DNA of 64,000 nt from Acidobacteriota bacterium (GTDB lineage Bacteria; Acidobacteriota; Blastocatellia; Chloracidobacteriales; JADJPF01): the NCBI GenBank assembly GCA_016213785.1, contig JACQZQ010000092.1, positions 1 to 64,000 on the forward strand, in the 5' to 3' direction. Positions 16,360 to 25,242 of the stretch are shown piece after piece. Below the pieces are notes generated by a model. That model did not search any database and was not told the DNA's origin. It saw only the letters and a list, made by a program, of their open reading frames with translations. The stretch's first letter is position 1. Each line of letters opens with the position of its first letter. The translations under genes and the position numbers were made by a program.

Positions 16360-18879
16360 TTAGCTAGCTTTTTGGATTTGTTTATGGCCTCTAGTTTTAT
16401 CGCTTTGTTCAAGACTATCGCTTTCTGGAGCGCTAATTACTTTGCGGTAGTTACATTCCTTAATAGCACAATAATGCAATTGTCCATCACGTTTATTAAA
16501 TTTCTCAAAAAGCAAAGTAGCACTACAATTAGGACAACTTTCCGCTATAGGTTTATCCCAATAAACATTTTTACAAGTAGGATAACGATTACAACCATAA
16601 AAAACTTTGCCCTTCTTAGATTTTCTTACAACTATCTCACCATTACAACCGTCTGTAGGGCATTTAACGCCTGTTGTATCCTGCTTAATATATTTACACT
16701 CTGGATAATTTGAACAAGCAACAAATTCACCAAAACGACCTTGTTTAAGAGCTAAATGCTTATTACATTGGGGACATAAAGCCTCTAATGGCACATCTGC
16801 TTTTTTCATAGTACTAGCAGCAATTTTACGAGTAGTTTTACAATCAGGATATCCTGTACAAGCATAAAATTGCCCCCAACGACCTTTCTTTAAGGCCATT
16901 GGCTTACCACAGTTTTCGCAAGGCTCATCTGAGGCCCCATTTTCGCCTGATTCATTTGAACTTGCTGGGTTTGTCTTTGAAGCAGGATCACGAGTAGCTT
17001 TACATTCTTGATTTGTACAAGAAAGATATGGGCCAAATCGACCTAATTTAAGCGCCATTGGGCTACTACATTTAGTACAAGTTTCTTCTGTAAGAATGCC
17101 CTCTTTAGCCCTAGTAATATTTTTTTCTGCTGTGGCTAAGTCTACGCTAAATTTTGTATAAAATTTGCTTATAGCATCTTTCCACTTAAGATTGCCTTCT
17201 TCAATCTCATCTAATTGCTGTTCCATTGCCGCAGTATAGCTAACATCAAAGAGTTCTTTAAAGTTTTGTACCAAAACATCATTTACTACTAGTCCTAGTT
17301 CTGTAGGTGTAAATTTACCCTCTTCTTTTTTGACATATTCACGGCTTAAAATAACAAAAATAATTTGCGCATAAGTAGAAGGCCGACCAATTCCTTTTTC
17401 TTCTAAAGCTTTTACCAAAGTCGCTTCAGTAAATTTTGCTGGGGGTTTAGTAAAATTTTGTTCTGGAGTAATTTTATTAAGCTTAAGAACTTGACCCTCT
17501 TTCATTATGGGTAGACGTAGTGCTAATTCTTCATCTTCATCGTCTTTTTCATCTTTTCCTTCAACATAAACAACTAAAAATCCATCAAATCTAAGCACTG
17601 CACCTTTAGCACGAAAGATATATTTTGCTCCTGCATTAACATCTACTATGGTCTCATCAAAAATGGCTGGATTCATTTGTGAAGCAACAAAACGTTGCCA
17701 AATTAATTTATAAAGCCCTAATTCATCTTTACTAAGTACTTTAGCTAGACTATCTGGTGTACGTTGAATTGAAGTAGGACGAATAGCTTCGTGTGCATCT
17801 TGAGAACCTTTTTTATTTCCATAAGAGTTAGCTTTTTTAGGTAAATAATTTACTCCATATTGCTTTCCAATAAAGCTACGTACTTCTTCTAGTGCACTAT
17901 CAGAAACTCTTGTAGAATCTGTACGCATATAAGTAATTAAACCTACGGTTTCACCATTTTCTAGCTCTACACCTTCATAGAGTTTTTGGGCAACCTGCAT
18001 AGTTTTACGTACAGGAAAATGTAATTTTCTAGCAGCTTCTTGTTGCAATTTACTTGTAATAAAGGGGGGAACAGGGTTTCGTTTTCTTTCTTTAGTGGTG
18101 ATTGAGCTAACAACAAAGTTTTCTTTTCCTGCCTCATCAACAATAGCTTTTGCTTCTTGAGCGTTAGTTATATGGACTTCAGTCTTTTTTAATTTATCAA
18201 AATCGCCTGTTTTTACAAGCTTATCGGTTACTTTATAAAGTTTTGAATCAAAATTAGGTTTTTTATCTGCCGATAGGTTTGCAGTTATTGTCCAATACTC
18301 TGTGGGTTTGAAGCTAATTATCTCTCGTTCGCGTTCTGCAACAAGCCTTAAGGCAACAGATTGAACTCTACCAGCAGAAAGTTTTCCTCCTACTTTGCGA
18401 CAAAGTAAAGGGCTAACTTCATAACCTACTAAGCGATCTAGGACTCTGCGAGCTTGTTGAGCATCAACTTTATTAGAATTAATTTGACCTGAATGCTTAA
18501 AAGCATCAATTATTGCGTCTTTAGTAATCTCATTAAATAAAACACGATAAACAGGTTTTTTATTACGTGAGGTTAGTTCCTCTTTTAGGTGTTGACAAAT
18601 TGCTTCACCTTCACGGTCTGGGTCAGCCGCTAAATAAATAGCTTCTGCGTCTTTAGCGGCTGATTTTAATTCAGTAACAATTTTTTTATTGTTCTTCTTT
18701 TTTGAATCAGGAATAACTTGGTAGGTTGGTTCAAAATTATTTTTTACATCAACCCCTAAGCTTTTTTCTGGTAAGTCTTTAATATGACCTATTGAGGCCA
18801 TCACTCTATAGTCTTTACCTAAATATTTATTTATTGTTTTTGCTTTTGAAGGTGATTCAACTACAACTAATTTTGTCAT
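16360..18879 (-). CDS. topA: DNA topoisomerase I
   Basis: This 839-residue type IA topoisomerase relaxes negative supercoils. The Toprim domain opens with KLVVVESPSKAKTINKYLG and contains the acidic LAADPDREGEAI. The nucleophilic Tyr is in GLITYMRTDSTRVS near residue 315. After about 590 come at least four C-terminal Cys4 zinc ribbons (CTKCSSPM, CENCGKPM, CPQCNKHL and CPNCSATL types), which bind single-stranded DNA. It is 36 bases downstream of dprA on the same strand, the common dprA-topA arrangement. Confidence 0.96.
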   Translation of the reverse strand: MTKLVVVESPSKAKTINKYLGKDYRVMASIGHIKDLPEKSLGVDVKNNFEPTYQVIPDSKKKNNKKIVTELKSAAKDAEAIYLAADPDREGEAICQHLKEELTSRNKKPVYRVLFNEITKDAIIDAFKHSGQINSNKVDAQQARRVLDRLVGYEVSPLLCRKVGGKLSAGRVQSVALRLVAEREREIISFKPTEYWTITANLSADKKPNFDSKLYKVTDKLVKTGDFDKLKKTEVHITNAQEAKAIVDEAGKENFVVSSITTKERKRNPVPPFITSKLQQEAARKLHFPVRKTMQVAQKLYEGVELENGETVGLITYMRTDSTRVSDSALEEVRSFIGKQYGVNYLPKKANSYGNKKGSQDAHEAIRPTSIQRTPDSLAKVLSKDELGLYKLIWQRFVASQMNPAIFDETIVDVNAGAKYIFRAKGAVLRFDGFLVVYVEGKDEKDDEDEELALRLPIMKEGQVLKLNKITPEQNFTKPPAKFTEATLVKALEEKGIGRPSTYAQIIFVILSREYVKKEEGKFTPTELGLVVNDVLVQNFKELFDVSYTAAMEQQLDEIEEGNLKWKDAISKFYTKFSVDLATAEKNITRAKEGILTEETCTKCSSPMALKLGRFGPYLSCTNQECKATRDPASKTNPASSNESGENGASDEPCENCGKPMALKKGRWGQFYACTGYPDCKTTRKIAASTMKKADVPLEALCPQCNKHLALKQGRFGEFVACSNYPECKYIKQDTTGVKCPTDGCNGEIVVRKSKKGKVFYGCNRYPTCKNVYWDKPIAESCPNCSATLLFEKFNKRDGQLHYCAIKECNYRKVISAPESDSLEQSDKTRGHKQIQKAS

Positions 18880-18915
18880 ATTCAGTCTTCTTATGGATAG
18901 CGAAAATTTTTTAGT

Positions 18916-20040
18916 TTAAGATAGTTTAATAAAGTTTTTTCCTGGTAATTGTTTGATCTTATCTTTAATCTCTAGCTCAAGCAATGTTGCTAAAAGCTGT
19001 GATGGCATAAGTTTACAAGCAAAAGCCAGTTCGTCTATATGACAAGCCTGATCTAATTTCATCAGATCGTAAACCTTCTGTTCATTTTCAGAAAGCGGCG
19101 TTTGCGGAAATAATTCCGTTTGTACAGAATTTTCAGCATAAGCTTTATCTAAGAGTCTAGCCTTTATACCTAAAGGCAATTCCTCAACAACATCTTGCCA
19201 ATGCTGGACTAATTTTGCCCCATCTTTAATTAAATAGTTGGGGCCAAAAGAATTAGCAGAAGTAATATTGCCTGGAATTGCAAAAACTTCTCGGTTTTGT
19301 TCCATAGCTAGACGTGCTGTAATTAATGAACCAGATTTTTCTGCTGCTTCTACTACTAACACACCTAAACACATTCCTGCAATAATTCGATTACGAAAAG
19401 GAAAATTTTGTGGTAAAGGAGGTGCACCTAAAGGTAGTTCTGAGATTATCCCACCACAGTTTTCAATCTCTTTAGCAAGTAAAGAGTTTTCTTTTGGATA
19501 AACCTGATCAAGACCATTTCCCATTACTGCTATAGTTTGTCCATTTGCTTTAATAGCACTACGATGAGCTACTGTGTCTATTCCTCGTGCTAGTCCTGAT
19601 ATAATGGTTATCCCTCTGCTTGCAAGGTCATTTGAAAGCATTTCAGATGCATATTGTCCATAGGTAGAGCATCTTCTAGCACCAATTACCCCTATAGCAG
19701 GTTGAGTTAGAGCTAAATCTAAATTTCCTTTTGTATATAAAACTATTGGAGGATCAGAAATTTCTCTTAAAAGTTTTGGGTAGTTTTCACTAGCTAAAGT
19801 AATAGCCTTAGCCTTTAATTCTTCTAAACTCTTAAGTTGTGCTTCAGCTTGAGCAAAAGTTTCCCCTGCAAGTATAGTTTCTAGAGTATCATCTTTTAAC
19901 TTAAAGCACGTTAAAACATTCCGGTTTGCTCGAAAAATCTCTCCTGGGTTTTTAAAGTGTTGTAGCATTTGATATGCAGTACGAGCACCTAAGCCAGGAA
20001 TAAGATTTAATGCTATCCAATCTTGGATATCTTTTTGCAT
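18916..20040 (-). CDS. dprA: DNA-processing protein DprA (Smf)
   Basis: The 374-residue protein protects incoming single-stranded DNA and loads RecA during natural transformation. An N-terminal helix-hairpin-helix region (IPGLGARTAYQML) precedes the Rossmann-like core, with GARRCSTYG, SGLARGIDTVAHR, GNGLDQVYPKEN and the conserved FPFRNRIIAGM and EKSGSLITARLA motifs. A C-terminal winged-helix DML1-like domain follows (about 310-374). It precedes topA, and its leader contains alternative hairpins (20048-20106). Confidence 0.95.
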   Translation of the reverse strand: MQKDIQDWIALNLIPGLGARTAYQMLQHFKNPGEIFRANRNVLTCFKLKDDTLETILAGETFAQAEAQLKSLEELKAKAITLASENYPKLLREISDPPIVLYTKGNLDLALTQPAIGVIGARRCSTYGQYASEMLSNDLASRGITIISGLARGIDTVAHRSAIKANGQTIAVMGNGLDQVYPKENSLLAKEIENCGGIISELPLGAPPLPQNFPFRNRIIAGMCLGVLVVEAAEKSGSLITARLAMEQNREVFAIPGNITSANSFGPNYLIKDGAKLVQHWQDVVEELPLGIKARLLDKAYAENSVQTELFPQTPLSENEQKVYDLMKLDQACHIDELAFACKLMPSQLLATLLELEIKDKIKQLPGKNFIKLS

Positions 20041-20047
20041 AAAATCA

Positions 20048-20106
20048 TTTTCCCTTTCTTACAAAAGGGAAAACCAGCGGATGAAGATAACACGCAGTTT
20101 TCCCTT
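20048..20106 (-). promoter_or_regulatory. Alternative hairpins in the dprA leader
   Basis: On the minus strand, segment A (20106-20097, AAGGGAAAAC), segment B (20074-20065, GTTTTCCCTT) and segment C (20057-20048, AAAGGGAAAA) can form two exclusive 10-bp stems, A-B or B-C. Segment C holds the purine-rich ribosome-binding site eight bases before the ATG at 20040. B-C would hide it and A-B would free it. No ligand or trigger can be named. Confidence 0.45.
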
Positions 20107-20139
20107 AGGTCAACCTTGAGTTGTTAATTTTTATGATTT

Positions 20140-20163
20140 GACCCAACACTTTAGCATTGGGTC
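20140..20163 (-). terminator. Hairpin after lipA
   Basis: GACCCAA (20140-20146) pairs with TTGGGTC (20157-20163) around a 10-base loop, 26 bases past the lipA stop. No clear T-run follows on the minus strand, so termination strength is doubtful. Confidence 0.5.
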
Positions 20164-20188
20164 TAGATAAAGTTGCTTAATTAGTTTG

Positions 20189-21145
20189 TTAGTTTGTAGG
20201 TTGATGTTGGTGAGCGTGGTAGGAGCTACGTACTAGTGGCCCAGATTCAACATAGCGAAAGCCTATACTTAAACCAAATTCTTTTAGCTCAGCAAATTCT
20301 TCTGGAGAATAAAAACGTTCTACGGGTAAATGACTTTTGGTTGGTCTTAAATATTGACCTAGAGTTAAAATATCACAGTCTGAATTACGTAAATCTTCTA
20401 TTGCCTCTTTAAGCTCTTCTATAGTTTCACCAAGTCCACACATAATGCCTGATTTGGTTAGTACTGGATAGAAAGAAGATCTATAAGTACCAGCACGGCG
20501 AATTAACTCTAGAGTTTGCTGATAATTAGCATCTGGTCTTACTCTGCGATAAAGTCTAGGAACAGTCTCAGTATTATGATTTAAGACATCTGGGCTAGCT
20601 TGCATAAGTTTATCAAGAGCATTCCATTTGCCTTGAAAATCAGGGATTAACACCTCAACTTTACATTCAGGGTTTAATTTTCGTACCCATTTAATTGTTT
20701 CAACAAAATGTTCTGCACCACCATCATCAAGGTCATCTCGGTTTACTGAAGTAATAACAGCGTGTTGTAGACCAAGTTTTTTTACTGCTTCTGCTACATG
20801 GCGAGGTTCTTCTTTATCTACTAAGCGAGGAGAGCCTTTAGAAACAGCACAAAAACCACAATGGCGAGTACAAATATCACCTAAAATCATAAATGTTGCG
20901 GTGCGATGGCTAAAACATTCAAAAATATTAGGGCATCTGGCTTCTTGACATACAGTATGAAGACTTAAGTCTTCTACCATATGGCGAACAGACTGAAAAT
21001 TTGCATCTCCAGTAATGCGAATCTTTAGCCAAGGGGGTTTTGGGCCGATAGGTGCGCTACGACTTGTAAAACCATTTTTTAATTTGTTAGTGTCTAGGTC
21101 TGATTCTTGAGAAAAAATTGGTAGACTTTTTCTTAGGTTGCTCAT
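20189..21145 (-). CDS. lipA: Lipoyl synthase
   Basis: This radical-SAM enzyme inserts two sulfurs into protein-bound octanoyl groups to make lipoyl cofactors for 2-oxoacid dehydrogenases. The auxiliary cluster motif CxxxxCxxxxxC is in CQEARCPNIFECF and the radical-SAM CxxxCxxC in CTRHCGFC. The C-terminal RSSYHAHQ carries the conserved serine ligand. I start at the ATG at 21145; a TTG at 21154 would add three residues, and neither has a strong ribosome-binding site. No lipB is nearby. Confidence 0.95.
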   Translation of the reverse strand: MSNLRKSLPIFSQESDLDTNKLKNGFTSRSAPIGPKPPWLKIRITGDANFQSVRHMVEDLSLHTVCQEARCPNIFECFSHRTATFMILGDICTRHCGFCAVSKGSPRLVDKEEPRHVAEAVKKLGLQHAVITSVNRDDLDDGGAEHFVETIKWVRKLNPECKVEVLIPDFQGKWNALDKLMQASPDVLNHNTETVPRLYRRVRPDANYQQTLELIRRAGTYRSSFYPVLTKSGIMCGLGETIEELKEAIEDLRNSDCDILTLGQYLRPTKSHLPVERFYSPEEFAELKEFGLSIGFRYVESGPLVRSSYHAHQHQPTN

Positions 21146-21375
21146 AATTTTCAATTATAAGCTTCAAAAACACTAGTGCAACTAAACAAGGCGCTAATTT
21201 GGATTAAAATAAGCTTGTTTTTACAACTCTTAAATCAACATTAACCTATATTTATAAGAGATGTTTTTTTTTTAGCTTTCCGGCAAAAGGAAAATACCAT
21301 AGCTATTTTCCTTAAATTTCTCCTAGACATAACTAGATGAAAATGTTACATTGCCTTTTGGGAGGACTCCACACT

Positions 21376-22014
21376 ATGACCAATCAAAATCTTAGTGAAG
21401 AAATGCTTTCTTTACTTAAACAAATTCTTTCAGAAGTTAAACAACATAGCATTGACCTACAAGAAATCAAAAACCGAATTACAAAACTTGAAGAGCGGAT
21501 GGGTGATCTTGAAGAGCGGATGGATCGTCTTGAAGAGCGGATGGATCGTCTTGAAAAGCGGATGGGTGATCTTGAAGAGCGGATGGGTGGTCTTGAAAAG
21601 CGGGTGGACTCTCTTGAAGAAAGAATAAATCGCCTTGAAGAACGGATAAATAGTCTTGAGCAGCGTTTATCTAATGTAGAGATTCTTGCCCTTGAAAATG
21701 CATCTCGTGTTAGCAATCTAGAAACAACCCTAATAGAAGTACTTACTCATGTTATTAGTTTAGAAAACAAAATTGATGGATTTGAAAAAGAAATCAAAAT
21801 GGTTAAAGAACAAACTCGTAAATTGCAAAAAGAAACCGTTTATTTAGATTTTAAGACTGCAAATATGCAACTTGATAGTGAACTTCTCGGCCATAAATGG
21901 CCAGAGCTTCTGGGTCGGAAAACGCTGTCTCACGACAGTGACGAGCAAGAGAATCAGCAAAAGAAGTATAGAGCAAGAAGTAGAGCGACCTTAGCAGTTC
22001 GCGTTTATTTCTGA
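21376..22014 (+). CDS. Heptad-repeat coiled-coil protein, 3' end replaced by IS sequence
   Basis: The start ATG at 21376 has GGGAGGA nine bases upstream. The protein is nearly all coiled coil: about nine perfect seven-residue units of the LEERMGD type (residues 38-100), then less regular heptads to about 169. From base 21883 the frame runs into the end of an IS605-type element and reads about 43 foreign residues before a stop. Joining 21882 to 23970 restores the original frame, ending VQQLQDSVKTS, so the ancestral protein was about 180 residues. The role is unknown; the shape suggests a scaffold or tether. Confidence 0.75.
   Translation: MTNQNLSEEMLSLLKQILSEVKQHSIDLQEIKNRITKLEERMGDLEERMDRLEERMDRLEKRMGDLEERMGGLEKRVDSLEERINRLEERINSLEQRLSNVEILALENASRVSNLETTLIEVLTHVISLENKIDGFEKEIKMVKEQTRKLQKETVYLDFKTANMQLDSELLGHKWPELLGRKTLSHDSDEQENQQKKYRARSRATLAVRVYF
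21487..21675 (+). repeat. 21-bp tandem repeats encoding heptads
   Basis: Nine consecutive 21-bp units start with CTTGA(A/G)(G/A)A(G/A)CGG or a close variant. The central units are almost identical at the DNA level, indicating recent expansion by slippage or unequal exchange. Each unit is one coiled-coil heptad, so copy number changes would lengthen the rod without breaking the frame. Confidence 0.9.
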
Positions 22015-22140
22015 AAGCACAAGGCTATCAGAGTTTTGGGCAGCCAAAGAAAGTTTAGCTTTCTGAGGTCTTATAATCCCACCACGCGCACTCTTCCGCG
22101 TTCCTGCGGATGAAGACTCAGAACTCGCGCTCTGAGGTTT
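21883..22140 (-). ncRNA. Predicted omega RNA of TnpB
   Basis: In this family the guide RNA spans the 3' part of tnpB and the right end, and the guide is the flank just outside the element. Here that places the scaffold at about 22140-21883 on the minus strand, including the hairpin 21886-21906, and the guide at 21882 downward, beginning TTCACTATCAAGTTGC. The 5' limit is approximate and this is inferred from family knowledge. Confidence 0.45.
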
Positions 22141-23400
22141 GGAAAAATCTAACAAGAATTTAACACCACGTTTAGCAATAACTTTAGCTGCATTTAAGTC
22201 AGCATTCTCAGCATTGTTACAGACAATACAGTTAAACTCAGATTGAGAAAGCCTATTGTCCGGGTGAATGTGGCCGCACTTGGCACATTCCTGAGATGAG
22301 TGATGTGGTGGTACTTTTATAACTAATTTATTTATTTTAATAGCTTTATAAGCCATAAATGTAGCAATAAGTCCCCAACAGCTATTAAGTATTGCCTTAT
22401 TTAGTCCAGCTTTAGCAGAACTTCCATTTGGTAGATAAGTTTTTTCATTAACATCAAGTTTAGCTTTGGGACTAGCTGTCATATTTTTAACTTTTAAGTC
22501 TTCTAATACAAATATTTCACTATCACTATTAACTAGACTGTGAGTAGTTTTATGAGCAAAGTCTTTACGGATGTTTGCCATATGTTGATAGAGGTTTGCT
22601 ATTTTTCTCTTAGTTTGTTCCCTACGTTTTGAGCCTAGCTTTTGACGAGCAAGTTTTTTCTGATAAAACTTAAGTCTAGCTTCACATTTGGCTAAAGCTT
22701 GTTTCTCTAGATCTGTGAAGTCAAAGTGCTGTGAAGTTGATGACATTACTGGTACTATTACGCCTCTGTCTAAACCATTAGCCTTTTCTATTAAACTAAC
22801 CTCATCTAGTTTAGAAAACTCCTCTATTAATTGTTCTTGGCTTTTAAGCACTAGTCCATTTTCGTAGTTAAAGCTTACATAGTAGTTGCCATTTTTCTTT
22901 GAGATACTAATTGAATTTGGCTCTAAGAAGTCTCTATGTGCTACAAAATTTAAGTAACCTATATTGTTGGTTTTTGTACCTATAAATAGTTGATAGTTTT
23001 TTTGTTTTGTTTTTGGGGCAAACACTATTTCTATTTGGAAAAGCTCGCGAGTTAACCAAATACTATCTTTTTTACCTTTCTTTTTCTTTGTTGGTCTTGC
23101 TGCTAAACCTTGGAAATAACGTTGATAAGCTTCATACCATCTAACTGCACTATTGCGTAATATCTGTGATGGACAATCTTTTAACCAAGGTGTTAACTCT
23201 GTCTTAAACTGTGAGTAAGTTTGGTCTATTGGTATTTTTTCACCTGTTAAACTTAAACTATGTCTCAGAAATGTTCTTAAGTATTGGTCTTCGTCGCACT
23301 TTGCATTATAGATAAAACGAGCGCATCCCATCCATTGAGATAATATTAATTTTTGTTCTGAAGTTGGGTTAGCTTTGAACTTGATTCCCTGTTGTGACAT
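21991..23400 (-). CDS. tnpB: TnpB RNA-guided endonuclease
   Basis: The 469-residue protein is a complete TnpB, ancestor type of Cas12. The RuvC residues are present: Asp211 in GLDRG, Glu300 in FVLEDLK and Asp401 in NADLNAA. The zinc finger has CAKC (372-375) and CIVC (391-394). It uses a guide RNA from the element's right end to cut the donor joint and favour retention of the element. The C-terminal tail after 420 is Ser-rich and overlaps the presumed omega RNA. Its start is 57 bases from tnpA on the opposite strand. Confidence 0.94.
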   Translation of the reverse strand: MSQQGIKFKANPTSEQKLILSQWMGCARFIYNAKCDEDQYLRTFLRHSLSLTGEKIPIDQTYSQFKTELTPWLKDCPSQILRNSAVRWYEAYQRYFQGLAARPTKKKKGKKDSIWLTRELFQIEIVFAPKTKQKNYQLFIGTKTNNIGYLNFVAHRDFLEPNSISISKKNGNYYVSFNYENGLVLKSQEQLIEEFSKLDEVSLIEKANGLDRGVIVPVMSSTSQHFDFTDLEKQALAKCEARLKFYQKKLARQKLGSKRREQTKRKIANLYQHMANIRKDFAHKTTHSLVNSDSEIFVLEDLKVKNMTASPKAKLDVNEKTYLPNGSSAKAGLNKAILNSCWGLIATFMAYKAIKINKLVIKVPPHHSSQECAKCGHIHPDNRLSQSEFNCIVCNNAENADLNAAKVIAKRGVKFLLDFSKPQSASSESSSAGTRKSARGGIIRPQKAKLSLAAQNSDSLVLSEINANC

Positions 23401-23457
23401 TCTCTTGCCTTTTATCTATAATTTATTTATTCTCAATATTATACTACAAGAAAGTAA

Positions 23458-23889
23458 ATGCTGTCTATGACAAAGTTATCTTCTAAAGAATGGCGTACTG
23501 GACGCTCTTGTGTTTTCCAAAACCATATTCATCTAGTATTTGTTACTAAGTACCGTCGTGACGTTTTAACTAATGCTATGTTAGTTCGTTTAAGAGAACT
23601 TTTTAGTGAAACTTGCAAACAATTCTCTTCTGAATTACTTGAGTTTAATGGCGAAGATGATCACGTTCACTTGCTTGTTTCCCTTCATCCTAAAATTTCT
23701 TTATCTGTTTTAATTGGTAGACTTAAAGGTAAAACTGCTTATTTCTTACGTAAAGAGTTTTGGCCTGACATTAAAACTAAACTCTGGGGTGAGCATTTTT
23801 GGAGTCCTTCTTATATGGCTCTCTCTTGTGGCGGTGCTCCTTTATCTATTATTAAAGACTATATTGAGCAGCAACGCCGTCCTTCTTAA
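23458..23889 (+). CDS. tnpA: TnpA HUH (Y1) transposase
   Basis: This 143-residue transposase excises and inserts the element as a single-stranded circle. The HUH motif is His69-Val-His71 in DDHVHLLV and the nucleophile is Tyr135 in IKDYIEQQ. The length is normal and all catalytic residues are present. A second ATG nine bases into the gene is an alternative start. It is divergent from tnpB, the IS605 arrangement rather than the collinear one. Confidence 0.94.
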   Translation: MLSMTKLSSKEWRTGRSCVFQNHIHLVFVTKYRRDVLTNAMLVRLRELFSETCKQFSSELLEFNGEDDHVHLLVSLHPKISLSVLIGRLKGKTAYFLRKEFWPDIKTKLWGEHFWSPSYMALSCGGAPLSIIKDYIEQQRRPS

Positions 23890-23930
23890 CCCTTTTATTA
23901 TATAGCCTTATCGGGCTATTGCTCGCTTAA

Positions 23931-23950
23931 CTCGGCCATTAATGGCCGAG
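23931..23950. repeat. Subterminal palindrome at the tnpA end of the IS
   Basis: CTCGGCCATTAATGGCCGAG is a perfect 20-base palindrome. The opposite end carries a related hairpin at 21886-21906. TnpA of this family recognises such hairpins in single-stranded DNA. Confidence 0.8.
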
Positions 23951-23969
23951 ACTGCGCTCGCAGAAGAGC

Positions 23970-24005
23970 GTTCAACAACTACAAGATAGTGTAAAAACTA
24001 GCTAG
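23970..24005 (+). pseudogene. Severed 3' end of the coiled-coil gene
   Basis: These 36 bases read VQQLQDSVKTS and a stop when joined in frame to 21882. They are cut off from their ribosome-binding site by the insertion and are not expressed as protein. Confidence 0.7.
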
Positions 24006-24011
24006 TTTTTA
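23992..24011. terminator. Palindrome with A/T arms between convergent genes
   Basis: TAAAAACTAGCTAGTTTTTA is a perfect 20-base palindrome just past the stop of the coiled-coil gene and five bases before the end of the TPR gene. A/T arms and position suggest a terminator in both directions, though the hairpin would have a very tight loop. Confidence 0.5.
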
Positions 24012-24015
24012 ATAA

Positions 24016-25056
24016 CTAACGGACTAAGGCTTTTGCTTGACGAAAATATTCTGCTGCTTGGGATTCTTGACCCATTTCTTCATAAACCTCTCCTATATGT
24101 CTCATTACCAAAGCCTCTTTAGAATTATCACAAGCTTTTTTACAAACACCTAAAGCTTGTTTTAAGTAACTAAGTGCATCTTGATATTGACTAACTTGGC
24201 AATAAACTAGTGCTAGACTATTAAGAGCAATGATTTCTCCTTGAGAATCTCCAAGTTCCCTATAAGCTTTTAAGGCTTCTCTATAACAGGAAATTGCCAA
24301 AGAACAACGGTTATCTTCTGCATAAATCTCGCCTAGGCTATGTAGTGCGATTGCCTCACCATTACGTTCACGTAAACGCCTATGTAAATCTATTGAAGAG
24401 CGTTGTAGATCTGTTTTTAGGCGTTTTGTTAGAGTAGGACAACCAAGTGCTGCACTACTAGCAGTAGTTTGTGCTTCACCTAAAAAATCTCCTGCTTCTC
24501 TATAAAGGACTGCGGCTTGATCATAAAGATAATAAGCCTCATCCATATCGCGTTGTGTACCATTCTTAAAATGCCAAGCACGGCTATAAAGCTCTTGGGC
24601 TTGAGCACGTTTACTATCATTTGGAGTAGGATTTTGTTTAACAGGAATAGTTAAACTATATTTAGAATCTGCTCCACGAGTTGATAAGACTTCTATTTGC
24701 ACAATATAGCGACCTGATGATGAAGAAATGCCTCTCCAACATTCAGGCCCATAAGCACCACTATAGCTATCTACTACGGCAATCTTTTTTCCTTCTGGGC
24801 TAGAAATAGTCATTTTTATATCTGCACCCATTTGTTGACAGAGGATTTCCATATATTCACCTCTATCTAGTGCTATCTCATAAATATACTTAGGATGGTC
24901 ATTAGGTTCTAAGCAAGAAAGAGAGATATTTATAGGTTGATTTAATGTTAAGATTGTGGGTTGTTGGGCAAATAAATTGATAGTAGTTGTAAATAGGATT
25001 ACTAGCAATAAAATAGCAGTTCGCCAATAGGTAGACAAAGATCTTCGAGATCGCAT
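24016..25056 (-). CDS. Exported TPR-repeat protein
   Basis: The 346-residue protein starts with a basic stretch and a signal sequence (RTAILLLVILFTTTINLFAQ). Residues about 35-140 form a beta-rich domain resembling pre-peptidase C-terminal-like modules (YIEIALDRGEYMEI, GRYIVQIEV types). At least four TPR units follow, such as ALHSLGEIYAEDNRCSLAISC and ALNSLALVYCQVSQYQDALSY. TPRs mediate protein binding; the partner is unknown. Similar proteins are common in Acidobacteriota. It is divergent from the kinase at 25243. Confidence 0.8.
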   Translation of the reverse strand: MRSRRSLSTYWRTAILLLVILFTTTINLFAQQPTILTLNQPINISLSCLEPNDHPKYIYEIALDRGEYMEILCQQMGADIKMTISSPEGKKIAVVDSYSGAYGPECWRGISSSSGRYIVQIEVLSTRGADSKYSLTIPVKQNPTPNDSKRAQAQELYSRAWHFKNGTQRDMDEAYYLYDQAAVLYREAGDFLGEAQTTASSAALGCPTLTKRLKTDLQRSSIDLHRRLRERNGEAIALHSLGEIYAEDNRCSLAISCYREALKAYRELGDSQGEIIALNSLALVYCQVSQYQDALSYLKQALGVCKKACDNSKEALVMRHIGEVYEEMGQESQAAEYFRQAKALVR

Positions 25057-25242
25057 AATCCCCCTTTCACCAGACGAAACATTAACAGCACTAATGGTTA
25101 TTTAATAAATTATGGATTAGTAGTAAATTATCGTGAAAATTTAGCTTATGGACTATATTTTTGGGACAGATTCAATGTTAAGATTTAACAAAAAAAACTG
25201 CAACTATTAATAGAAAATAATTTAAAAATTTTTGGAGTGCTT

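Larger units (their letters stand above)
21883..23969. mobile_element. IS605-type insertion sequence (IS200/IS605 family)
   Basis: The element carries divergent tnpA (23458-23889, plus) and tnpB (21991-23400, minus) and subterminal hairpins at both ends instead of inverted terminal repeats: 21886-21906 on the tnpB side and the perfect palindrome 23931-23950 on the tnpA side. The boundaries are set by reading-frame repair: removing 21883-23969 rejoins a coiled-coil gene in frame, as expected since this family makes no target duplication. The boundary may be off by a few bases. Both transposition proteins look intact, so the copy may be active. Confidence 0.85.

Noticed and set aside
21384-21716. 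Arg/Ser-rich 110-codon frame opposite the heptad repeats
   Set aside because: It is the antisense reading of the 21-bp repeat and of the upstream part of the coiled-coil gene.
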